Shown: positions 1 through 5,660 of the stretch, piece after piece | Layout: each line of letters starts with the position of its first letter | Position numbering within the stretch: position 1 is the first letter of the stretch | NCBI GenBank assembly: GCA_036012725.1 | Contig: DASCPW010000003.1 | Span: 1-10,750, forward strand | DNA: 10,750 nucleotides | From: GCA-2686765 sp036012725 | GTDB taxonomy: Bacteria > Pseudomonadota > Alphaproteobacteria > Rhodospirillales > 2-02-FULL-58-16 | Direction of reading: 5' to 3' | Made by a program: the position numbers and the translations under genes | Notes under the pieces: model-generated | Seen by the model: only the letters and a program-made list of their open reading frames with translations | The model's database searches: none | What the model was told of the DNA's origin: nothing

Positions 1-431
1 TGGTTCTGGAGCTGCTTTTGGAGATGCGGGTCAAGCGTTGCCACATGGCGCTGGTGGTGGACGAGTTCGGCGGCGTCGATGGGCTGGTCACCATCGAGGA
101 TCTGGTCGAGGAAATCGTTGGCGAAATCGAGGATGAACACGACCGTAGCGACGAGGCGAACCTAACCCAGCACCCGGACGGCGCCATCGACGCCAATGCT
201 CGCGCCAGTCTCGAATCCCTGGAACAATTGGTCGGTCCGTTCGTTAGCGAGGAGGAACGCGAGGAAATCGGAACTCTGGGCGGGCTTCTTTTCCTGCTAG
301 CCGGCCGGGTGCCCATTCGCGGCGAACTGATTAGCCATCCGTCGGGCTTGGAATTCGAGGTGTTGGAGGCCGATCCCCGCCGCATCAAACGCATACGCGT
401 GCGCGGCCACGACCTGGCACCACCGCCTTGA
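1..431 (+). CDS. corC: CorC/HlyC-type CBS-domain protein, C-terminal part (5' end outside window)
   Basis: The reading frame is already open at base 3 and continues from outside the window, so only about 142 C-terminal residues are seen. The first part (VLELLLEMRV..., then ALVVDEFGGVDGLVTIEDL and the acidic EEIVGEIEDEHD) is the end of the second CBS domain of CorC-type proteins. The remainder, through GTLGGLLFLLAGRVPIRGE and LEFEVLEADPRRIKRIRV, matches the small CorC_HlyC (transporter-associated) domain that closes the family. In E. coli the homologue (YbeX/CorC) was linked to magnesium and cobalt efflux and more recently to ribosome metabolism; the exact role here is unknown. No membrane segment is visible in this part. 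The TGA stop overlaps the TTG start of lnt as TTGA, so the two are probably translationally coupled. The corC-lnt pairing is conserved across Proteobacteria. Confidence 0.9.
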   Translation, partial: VLELLLEMRVKRCHMALVVDEFGGVDGLVTIEDLVEEIVGEIEDEHDRSDEANLTQHPDGAIDANARASLESLEQLVGPFVSEEEREEIGTLGGLLFLLAGRVPIRGELISHPSGLEFEVLEADPRRIKRIRVRGHDLAPPP

Positions 432-2029
432 GGCGATTGGCCACCAAAAACTTTCTAAGACGAATTCACGGGCGGGCTATTTCCCTTACCGGCTGGCGGC
501 GCCGAACCCTGGCAACGGTGCTGGGAGCCATGGCGGTCACCGCCCTTCCGCCCGTGCATTTCTTGATCCTTTTGGTACCGGCTTTTTGCGGCCTGGTCTG
601 GCTGACCGATGGCAAACCCGGTTGGCGAGCCGCCTTTGCGGTCGGCTGGTGGTTCGGGTTCGGCTATTTCGCCGCAGGCCTTTACTGGATCTCGTTTGCC
701 CTGCTAACCAAACCCGAACAGTTCGCATGGATGATTCCCTTTGCTCTTGCTGGCCTAGCCGGCGTGATGGCCGTTTTCCCAGCCCTGGCCTTACTCTTGT
801 CGTCCGCCCTTTCATCCTCCCTACGGGTCGAGGGCGCTCGGCGAATTCTCCTCTTTGCCGTCTCGTGGGTAGCCTTTGATTGGATCAGAACCTGGATCTT
901 CACCGGTTTTCCCTGGAACCTGGTGGGCACGGCCTGGGTAGTCTCCGATGGCATGCTCCAGTTTTCGGCCTTGGTCGGCGTCCATGGTCTCAGCCTGTTA
1001 ACCGTGGCGGCAGCGGCGATGCCAGCGGTCCTCACCGATGGCGGCGATCACCCGGCGTTCCGCCAGCGAGCCATGCCCGTCATCGCCGTTTTCACCCTCC
1101 TCGGCCTGGTATGGGGGGCGGGGATGTTACGCTTGGCCGGAGCCAAGGAAGATATGGTGCCGGGAGTACGGCTGCGCCTGGTACAACCAAATATTGAACA
1201 AAAACAGAAATGGTTGCCTCATCTGCGCGAGAAACACTTACTTCGACAATTGCGGATGAGCGTCCGGCCCGCCGGCCAGGACACCGTGACGACGGCGCCA
1301 ACTCATGTCATTTGGCCGGAAACGGCGGCGCCGTTTTTTCTTGCCGACTATCCGCGGCGGCTGGCTATGGTCGCGGCGGCGGCGCCACCGGACGGCTTGG
1401 TAATCACCGGGGCGCCACGAATGGATAAGTCTTCGCGGGTCTGGAACAGCCTTCACGCCATCGACCCGATAGGCCGAATTGTCGGGACCTATGACAAGTT
1501 TCACTTGGTCCCATTCGGCGAGTACGTACCGCTCCGCCGGGTTCTCAATATTGCAAAGATCACCTCCGGACGCAGGGACTTTTCGGCAGGAGCGGGACTC
1601 CGGACCCTGCACCTCAAGGGACTGCCGCCGGTCAGTCCACTGATCTGCTACGAAGCCATTTTCCCAGGCCGGGTGACGGACCGGAACGACCGCGCCCATT
1701 GGCTCTTGAACATCACCAATGACGCTTGGTTTGGCCTCTCCTCGGGGCCCTATCAGCATTTCGCCACTGCCCGCTTGCGGGCGGTGGAGGAAGGACTGCC
1801 CTTGGTTCGGGTGGCCAATACCGGAATCTCGGCCGTAATCGACGCCTACGGACGGACACTGAAGCGTTTAGAGCTCGGTCGCCGGGGAGTGATTGACAGC
1901 GGCCTGCCCGCTCATTTGCCAGGGATCACCCCTTATGGGCGCAACGGCGATTGGATACTTTGGGGGCTCCTCGCCATGGTGGCGGCCAGCGGATTGTGGC
2001 GGTACCCTGGCAAACGTAATTTAAGTTGA
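428..2029 (+). CDS. lnt: Apolipoprotein N-acyltransferase
   Basis: Lnt is an inner-membrane enzyme that adds the third acyl chain, from phospholipid, to the N-terminal cysteine of lipoproteins, completing their maturation for outer-membrane sorting. The protein is 533 residues, normal for the family. The N-terminal part (about residues 28-235) holds several hydrophobic segments typical of the multi-pass domain. The nitrilase-like periplasmic domain spans about 246-490 and one hydrophobic segment lies near 508-525. The nitrilase catalytic triad can be placed by motif: Glu298 in VIWPETAAPFF, Lys357 in GTYDKFHLVPFGEYVPL and Cys407 in PLICYEAIFPG. The start chosen is TTG at 428, which overlaps the corC stop; the in-frame TTG at 437 is an alternative. 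Both lie ahead of the first hydrophobic segment, so function does not depend on the choice. Confidence 0.96.
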   Translation: MRRLATKNFLRRIHGRAISLTGWRRRTLATVLGAMAVTALPPVHFLILLVPAFCGLVWLTDGKPGWRAAFAVGWWFGFGYFAAGLYWISFALLTKPEQFAWMIPFALAGLAGVMAVFPALALLLSSALSSSLRVEGARRILLFAVSWVAFDWIRTWIFTGFPWNLVGTAWVVSDGMLQFSALVGVHGLSLLTVAAAAMPAVLTDGGDHPAFRQRAMPVIAVFTLLGLVWGAGMLRLAGAKEDMVPGVRLRLVQPNIEQKQKWLPHLREKHLLRQLRMSVRPAGQDTVTTAPTHVIWPETAAPFFLADYPRRLAMVAAAAPPDGLVITGAPRMDKSSRVWNSLHAIDPIGRIVGTYDKFHLVPFGEYVPLRRVLNIAKITSGRRDFSAGAGLRTLHLKGLPPVSPLICYEAIFPGRVTDRNDRAHWLLNITNDAWFGLSSGPYQHFATARLRAVEEGLPLVRVANTGISAVIDAYGRTLKRLELGRRGVIDSGLPAHLPGITPYGRNGDWILWGLLAMVAASGLWRYPGKRNLS

Positions 2030-2206
2030 CGTACCAACCGATTTTACAACCATATCCTCACATTATCTATTGTTTAGATTGGGATCTGTCCTCATACTAA
2101 GAATCTTCTCAATTGATGTGGAATCGGATGGTTAATCGATCCGCCGTCTTGCCGTTTTTGACCATCTCACAGTAGCAAAACTTCAACTCTCCAACTCGGA
2201 AAACCA
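2030..2206 (+). promoter_or_regulatory. AT-rich spacer lnt - XRE regulator with a candidate promoter
   Basis: This 177-nt spacer is clearly more AT-rich than the genes around it. A possible sigma70-type promoter is TTGTTT (2070-2075), 17 nt, then CATACT (2093-2098). The match is modest and no start site is known. No hairpin followed by a T-run is seen after lnt, so where the upstream transcript ends is unclear. A short inverted repeat, CGGAT (2125-2129) and ATCCG (2139-2143), is the only symmetric element noticed. It could be an operator for the adjacent regulator, but this is only a guess. Confidence 0.3.
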
Positions 2207-2710
2207 TTGGTAAACATAGCCAACAAAAAAACTTCCAGCAAACGCAAAGGCCGTTCATCCAACCGCAAAACGCGCCATGACGGATGGCCGCTCGGCATTC
2301 CAAGACCTGTTGACGTTCATGTCGGTAGCCGTGTCAGGCTTCGCCGAACGTTGCTCGGCTTTAGTCAGGAAAAGCTTGGTGAAGCCGTCGGCTTGACGTT
2401 TCAGCAAATCCAGAAATATGAGCGCGGCGCCAATCGCATCGGCGCTTCCCGGCTTTACCAACTCACCCGGATTTTGGACGTACCGATTTCATTTTTCTTT
2501 GACGACATGCCCGATGACGTCAAGAGCGGGGCTCGGCGCCCGGCGGCGGGTCTCCAAGATCGCTCGCAAACCGCCCTGGAGCCGGACCCCATAGCCAAGC
2601 GTGAAACACTTGAACTCGTTCGCGCCTACTACCAAATCACCAATCCAAAAGTGCGCAAACGCTTGTTTGAACTCGCCAAGTCCCTAGCCAAGGCAAGCGA
2701 CGGCGGTTAA
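2207..2710 (+). CDS. XRE-family helix-turn-helix transcriptional regulator
   Basis: This is a Cro/CI-type DNA-binding protein of 167 residues. The HTH domain covers about residues 37-97. The helix-turn-helix itself is SQEKLGEAVGLTFQQIQKYE (about 53-72), followed by NRIGASRLYQLTRILDVPISFFFDD, a pattern typical of alphaproteobacterial regulators found beside lnt and metK. The family includes PhrR, which I recall as an acid-inducible regulator next to the lnt homologue actA in Sinorhizobium. The C-terminal part (105-167) is a linker plus a helical segment, ELVRAYYQITNPKVRKRLFELAKSLAK. The only start I can find is TTG at 2207: an in-frame stop lies at 2159-2161 and no other NTG start precedes the HTH. 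The Shine-Dalgarno is weak. Residues 7-24 form a Lys/Arg/Ser-rich tail. The regulated genes are unknown; metK and itself are natural candidates. Confidence 0.88.
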   Translation: MVNIANKKTSSKRKGRSSNRKTRHDGWPLGIPRPVDVHVGSRVRLRRTLLGFSQEKLGEAVGLTFQQIQKYERGANRIGASRLYQLTRILDVPISFFFDDMPDDVKSGARRPAAGLQDRSQTALEPDPIAKRETLELVRAYYQITNPKVRKRLFELAKSLAKASDGG

Positions 2711-2889
2711 GTGAATAAATATTGCCAAGCAAACAAAACCGCCTCCCATGAAGATCCCGGATCGGCCCTCGTAAGACATGTTCGGAGGTAACTCATGGCC
2801 TGTTACGAAATCCCTTGACGGTCACGACAAAGCTTGCAACAAGAGCAACCGGCGTCCGTTTTCGGCGGCAGTGAACGGATTCGGACGGC

Positions 2890-2922
2890 TTGCCAAAACG
2901 GCAATTAAAGGCGCCAATTGCC
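2890..2922 (+). promoter_or_regulatory. Two mutually exclusive hairpins upstream of metK
   Basis: TTGCC (2890-2894) can pair with GGCAA (2900-2904) across a 5-nt loop. The same bases extend to GGCAATT (2900-2906), which can instead pair perfectly with AATTGCC (2916-2922) across a 9-nt loop. Because the middle segment is shared, only one stem can form at a time, as in attenuators and riboswitch expression platforms. No strong T-run follows the second stem, so it is not a classical terminator. Confidence 0.4.
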
Positions 2923-2955
2923 TTGTCTAGCCTCCACGTGGCCGCTCAAGTCACG

Positions 2956-2969
2956 GTACTTTAAAGTAC
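2956..2969. promoter_or_regulatory. 14-bp perfect palindrome just upstream of metK
   Basis: GTACTTTAAAGTAC is a perfect 14-bp palindrome ending 29 nt before the metK GTG start. It may be an operator for a dimeric repressor. The XRE-family regulator encoded directly upstream is the obvious candidate, but this is inference from position and symmetry only. In RNA it would give a weak, AU-rich stem. Confidence 0.35.
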
Positions 2970-2998
2970 ATTTTTTCTCATATCCGGAGTTATTGATC

Positions 2999-4174
2999 GT
3001 GTCCAAAGCCGACTACCTTTTTACTAGCGAATCCGTATCGGAAGGACATCCGGACAAGGTTTGTGACCGCATTTCCGATGCCATTGTCGACACTTATTTG
3101 ACTGCCGATCAGCACGCCCGTGTCGCTTTGGAGACGTTAGCGACCAGCAACTTCGTCGTTCTCGCCGGCGAGGTACGTGGTCCTGATTCCATCGATCACG
3201 ACGTCCTTAAGGAAGTCGCCCGCAAAACCATCCACGACATTGGTTACGAGCAGCGCGGTTTCCACTGGAAGGATGCCGAGATCCAATCCCATGTCCATTC
3301 CCAGTCAACCGATATCGCCATGGGCGTGGACGCCTCCGGCAACAAGGACGAGGGCGCCGGCGATCAGGGTGTCATGTTCGGTTACGCCTGCCGCGAGACG
3401 GATGTTCTGATGCCGGCTCCCATTCACTTGGCCCATGGCATTCTCAAGTCCTTGGCGGAATCCCGCCATGCCGGCGCCGTCCGCGGTCTCGGTCCCGATT
3501 CCAAGAGTCAGGTGACGTTGCTTTACGCCAACGGTAAGCCGGTTCGCGCCACCTCCATCGTGGTTTCGACGCAGCATTCCGACAAGCTATCCCAAGACGA
3601 GGTGCGCGAGATCGTCCGCCCGCACGTGGTCAAGGTCCTTCCCGAAGGCTGGATGTGCGAGGAAGACAATTTCTACGTCAATCCCACCGGCCGATTCGTC
3701 ATCGGCGGACCCGACGGTGATGCCGGCCTCACCGGGCGCAAGATTGTCGTCGATACTTATGGCGGTGCCGCGCCGCACGGCGGCGGGGCCTTTTCCGGCA
3801 AGGATCCGAGCAAGGTTGACCGCTCGGCTACCTATGCGGCGCGCTACCTGGCAAAAAACGTGGTCGCCGCCGGCCTGGCCGACAAATGCACCATCCAACT
3901 GGCCTATGCCATCGGTGTTTCCAAGCCGTTGTCAGTTTTCATCAACACCCACGGCAGCGGCCAAGTGGACGAGCAAAGGCTTTCCGCTGTCATCCAGGAA
4001 ACCGTCGATTTGTCACCACGCGGAATTCGAGAACATTTAACCCTCAACCGGCCCATCTATACCCGCACGTCGGCCTACGGCCATTTCGGGCGGACGCCGG
4101 ATGACGATGGCGGTTTCTCCTGGGAGCGCACCGACCTGGTCGAAACTCTCAAATCGGCATTTGGTTGCGCTTGA
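2999..4174 (+). CDS. metK: S-adenosylmethionine synthase (methionine adenosyltransferase)
   Basis: MetK condenses methionine with ATP to give S-adenosylmethionine, phosphate and pyrophosphate in the cytoplasm. The protein is 391 residues from the chosen start, close to the family norm. Signature segments are TSESVSEGHPDKVCDRISDA (residues 9-28, with the catalytic GHPDK), the GAGDQGVMFGYA hexapeptide region, the glycine loop GGGAFSGKDPSKVDRSATYA, and GRFVIGGPDGDAGLTGRKI. The reading frame is open further upstream to an ATG at 2918, but homology begins at the GTG at 2999 (MSKADYLFTSES). That GTG is preceded by GGAG (2986-2989) at a 9-nt spacing, so GTG is the start. The stop overlaps the trmB start. 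Pairing with a SAM-dependent tRNA methyltransferase puts supplier and consumer of SAM in one transcript. Regulation is probably through the 288-nt upstream region. Confidence 0.97.
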   Translation: MSKADYLFTSESVSEGHPDKVCDRISDAIVDTYLTADQHARVALETLATSNFVVLAGEVRGPDSIDHDVLKEVARKTIHDIGYEQRGFHWKDAEIQSHVHSQSTDIAMGVDASGNKDEGAGDQGVMFGYACRETDVLMPAPIHLAHGILKSLAESRHAGAVRGLGPDSKSQVTLLYANGKPVRATSIVVSTQHSDKLSQDEVREIVRPHVVKVLPEGWMCEEDNFYVNPTGRFVIGGPDGDAGLTGRKIVVDTYGGAAPHGGGAFSGKDPSKVDRSATYAARYLAKNVVAAGLADKCTIQLAYAIGVSKPLSVFINTHGSGQVDEQRLSAVIQETVDLSPRGIREHLTLNRPIYTRTSAYGHFGRTPDDDGGFSWERTDLVETLKSAFGCA

Positions 4175-4887
4175 CTGGCCGTCCGCGCTCGGACCGTCCC
4201 CGCTGGTACGGCCGCCGCCGCGGGCACAAGCTACGCCAGGGCCGTCAAAACCTACTTGATACTCTTTTGCCGCGGCTGAGTCTCTTGCCGCCCGCGGACG
4301 GCCAACTCGATCTTCACTCACTCTTTCCGAAACCGCCCGAGGACATCTGGCTGGAAGTGGGTTTCGGCGGCGGCGAGCATTTGGCGGCGCAGGCGCGCGC
4401 CTATCCCGGCGTTGGGTTTATCGGTTGCGAACCCTTCGTCAATGGCGTCGCCGCTTTGCTCGCTCGCATCGAAGACGAGGGAATTTCCAATATCCGGATC
4501 TTTGACGACGACGCACGCCTATTGTTCGACCACCTGCCCGATGCCTGCTTCGAACGGGTTTTCATTTTGTTTTCCGACCCCTGGCCCAAGAAAAGACATC
4601 ACCGGCGCCGGTTCATCTGCCCCGACACCCTGAGTGATCTGGCCCGGTTGATGAAGGATGGGGCTGAACTGCGCTTTGCCAGCGATGACGAGGATTACGT
4701 GGCTTGGACCCTGGAACACTTCACCCACCATTCTTGTTTTGCGTGGACGGCGAGAAGGCCAGATGATTGGCGGCGGCGGCCCCGCAACGGATTTGCAACC
4801 CACTACGAAACCAAGGCGCTTGACCGGGGAGCCGCCTGCATCTATCTGTGTTTCACCCGCCGCTCAAGAGCAAACTCCCCAGATTGA
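4171..4887 (+). CDS. trmB: tRNA (guanine-N7-)-methyltransferase
   Basis: TrmB methylates N7 of guanosine 46 in the variable loop of tRNAs, using SAM. The SAM-binding Rossmann fold opens with WLEVGFGGGEHLAAQAR (about residues 60-76). The substrate and catalytic segment is FSDPWPKKRHHRRRF (134-148) and the conserved C-terminal motif is FATHYETKA (208-216). The basic N-terminus, FYGRRRGHK-like (RWYGRRRGHKLR), is usual in alphaproteobacteria. The start taken is TTG at 4171, sharing TTGA with the metK stop and giving MTGRPRSDRP; an in-frame TTG at 4165 is the alternative. No clear Shine-Dalgarno is seen, so translational coupling to metK is likely. Oddity: the last six residues and the stop (RANSPD, then TGA) are encoded by the left arm of a 27-bp perfect inverted repeat. 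The family normally ends at about the preceding YLCFTRR. Confidence 0.95.
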   Translation: MTGRPRSDRPRWYGRRRGHKLRQGRQNLLDTLLPRLSLLPPADGQLDLHSLFPKPPEDIWLEVGFGGGEHLAAQARAYPGVGFIGCEPFVNGVAALLARIEDEGISNIRIFDDDARLLFDHLPDACFERVFILFSDPWPKKRHHRRRFICPDTLSDLARLMKDGAELRFASDDEDYVAWTLEHFTHHSCFAWTARRPDDWRRRPRNGFATHYETKALDRGAACIYLCFTRRSRANSPD

Positions 4888-4931
4888 TAGGAAGCCTTTG
4901 GCAATTCCTATCAATCTGGGGAGTTTGCTCT
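4867..4931. repeat. 27-bp perfect inverted repeat (long hairpin) at the end of trmB
   Basis: The left arm 4867-4893 (begins AGAGCAAACTCCCC) is an exact reverse complement of the right arm 4905-4931 (ends GGGGAGTTTGCTCT), 27 of 27 bases. Inside the 11-nt gap, GCC (4894-4896) can pair with GGC (4900-4902) over a TTT loop with a bulged AA, so the fold is nearly continuous. The left arm starts exactly at a trmB codon and contains its stop. No T-run follows the right arm. Such length and perfection exceed a normal terminator. A small palindromic repeat element, or an RNase III site or 3'-end stabiliser for the metK-trmB mRNA, are possible readings. I do not see another copy in the window. Confidence 0.9.
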
Positions 4932-5007
4932 AATTTGAATGCTGTAGGAGATGATGGTTCCTCCCCAAAAACGGACCGGAATGCTCCATGTTCTGGGTTG
5001 AAAATCC

Positions 5008-5036
5008 TTGAATTGGCAACGCGGAAGATATAAAAT
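5008..5036 (+). promoter_or_regulatory. Sigma70-type promoter of the rimP-nusA-infB operon
   Basis: TTGAAT (5008-5013), a 17-nt spacer, then TAAAAT (5031-5036) form a good housekeeping promoter in an AT-rich patch. Transcription would begin near 5043-5046, leaving about 125 nt of leader before rimP. This is the best promoter match in the window and sits where the ribosome-biogenesis operon should start. Confidence 0.6.
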
Positions 5037-5042
5037 TTAAAA

Positions 5043-5115
5043 AAATTTGGTCTCGTTTAGTTCGGAAGCTATTTCCGGATTTGATGAGGCGGGCCATGGG
5101 CCCGCCTTTTGTTTT
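5043..5115 (+). ncRNA. rimP leader (putative attenuator) in the 5' UTR
   Basis: After the promoter, the leader RNA shows a first hairpin, TTCGGAA (5061-5067) with TTCCGGA (5073-5079), and then a terminator hairpin ahead of the rimP start. The arrangement fits the rimP-leader motif, described by bioinformatics in Alphaproteobacteria as an attenuator of rimP-nusA-infB operons that ends in a rho-independent terminator. The start of this feature is set by the predicted promoter. That NusA or another product feeds back on it is an attractive idea but not shown here. Confidence 0.6.
5088..5115 (+). terminator. Rho-independent terminator inside the rimP leader
   Basis: GGCGGGCC (5088-5095), loop ATG, GGCCCGCC (5099-5106) form a perfect 8-bp GC-rich stem followed by TTTTGTTTT (5107-5115). 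It lies between the predicted promoter and rimP, so it would have to be read through for the operon to be expressed. That is the layout of an attenuator. Confidence 0.85.
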
Positions 5116-5168
5116 AGGGCCGCATGGCTTCATCGGTTCAGGAAAGGAAAAAGGTGGAGTGAGCAGCC

Positions 5169-5660
5169 ATGGATTTGCCTGGACGCGTTGCGCGGATTAT
5201 TCAACCGACCATTGAATCCATGGGCTTCGGCATTGTAAGGGTGCAAATTTCCGGCCAGCAGAGGCAGCGCTTGCAAGTCTTGGCGGAACGGCAGGATGGC
5301 AAGGCGATAGTGGTTGATGACTGTGCCGCCATCAGCCGCGCCATTTCCGCCTTGCTCGATGTCGAGGACCCGATTCATGGCTCGTACATTCTTGAGGTGA
5401 GTTCGCCCGGGGTCGACCGTCCGCTGGTAAAACGCAAAGACTACCAACGCTTCACCGGCTACGAAGTCAGGATTGAAATGAGCTGTTTGATTAGCAACCG
5501 CAAGAAATTCAAGGGCCGTTTGCTCGGCATCGAAGGAGACACCGTGCGCATCAAGGTAGATGGGAGATCCGTGGATTTGCCCCATGGAGACATCCTGCGG
5601 GCAAAACTTCTGTTGACCGACGATTTGCTGGCGGCTTCCAAAGGGAATCTAGACCAATGA
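5169..5660 (+). CDS. rimP: Ribosome maturation factor RimP
   Basis: RimP binds free 30S subunits and is needed for their late maturation. The protein is 163 residues, normal for the family. The N-terminal domain (about 5-85) ends in the hallmark LEVSSPGVDRPL (75-86). The C-terminal SH3-like domain (about 90-152) includes FKGRLLGIEGDTVRIKVDG. The ATG at 5169 follows a GGTGGAG purine stretch about 10 nt upstream and gives the expected N-terminus, DLPGRVARIIQPTIESMGF. The stop overlaps the nusA start by 4 nt (ATGA). It is the first gene of the operon behind the attenuator-like leader, so its expression probably follows that of nusA and infB. Confidence 0.95.
   Translation: MDLPGRVARIIQPTIESMGFGIVRVQISGQQRQRLQVLAERQDGKAIVVDDCAAISRAISALLDVEDPIHGSYILEVSSPGVDRPLVKRKDYQRFTGYEVRIEMSCLISNRKKFKGRLLGIEGDTVRIKVDGRSVDLPHGDILRAKLLLTDDLLAASKGNLDQ

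Larger units (their letters stand above)
2711..2998 (+). promoter_or_regulatory. Structured non-coding region ahead of metK
   Basis: This 288-nt stretch between the regulator and metK has no convincing gene but many symmetric elements. They include CGTCCG (2853-2858) with CGGACG (2882-2887), CCGTT (2856-2860) with AACGG (2874-2878), the competing TTGCC/GGCAA stems (2890-2922), CCACGTGG (2934-2941) and a 14-bp palindrome (2956-2969). Two very small open frames follow the regulator: GTG at 2711 (26 codons, stop 2789-2791) and ATG at 2795 (7 codons) with a GGAGG Shine-Dalgarno. A TTGACG at 2815-2820 resembles a -35 box, but the -10 sequence at 17 nt is poor. The density of inverted repeats suggests regulation of metK through RNA structure or a DNA-binding protein. 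I could not match it to the SAM riboswitch consensus sequences I know. Confidence 0.4.

Noticed and set aside
2109..2303. 64-codon minus-strand open frame in the lnt-regulator spacer
   Set aside because: It overlaps the regulator start, is Cys/Trp-rich with no recognisable motif, and has no clear ribosome-binding site.
2702..2743. GGCGGTT ... AACCGCC as a terminator after the regulator
   Set aside because: The stem is 7 bp but the loop is 28 nt and no T-run follows, so it does not fit a rho-independent terminator.
2918..2998. Longer metK starting at ATG 2918
   Set aside because: The extra 27 residues do not belong to the MetK family, and the GTG at 2999 has its own Shine-Dalgarno. The upstream part overlaps the inverted repeats.
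2711..2998. A known SAM riboswitch (SAM-II or SAM/SAH) upstream of metK
   Set aside because: I compared by eye with the consensus sequences I remember and saw no match to their conserved core. A covariance-model search would settle it.
4867..4945. The long hairpin as an ordinary rho-independent terminator
   Set aside because: The stem is about three times the usual length and the following bases (AATTTGAATG) are not a T-run. Termination is still possible but not by the standard signature.
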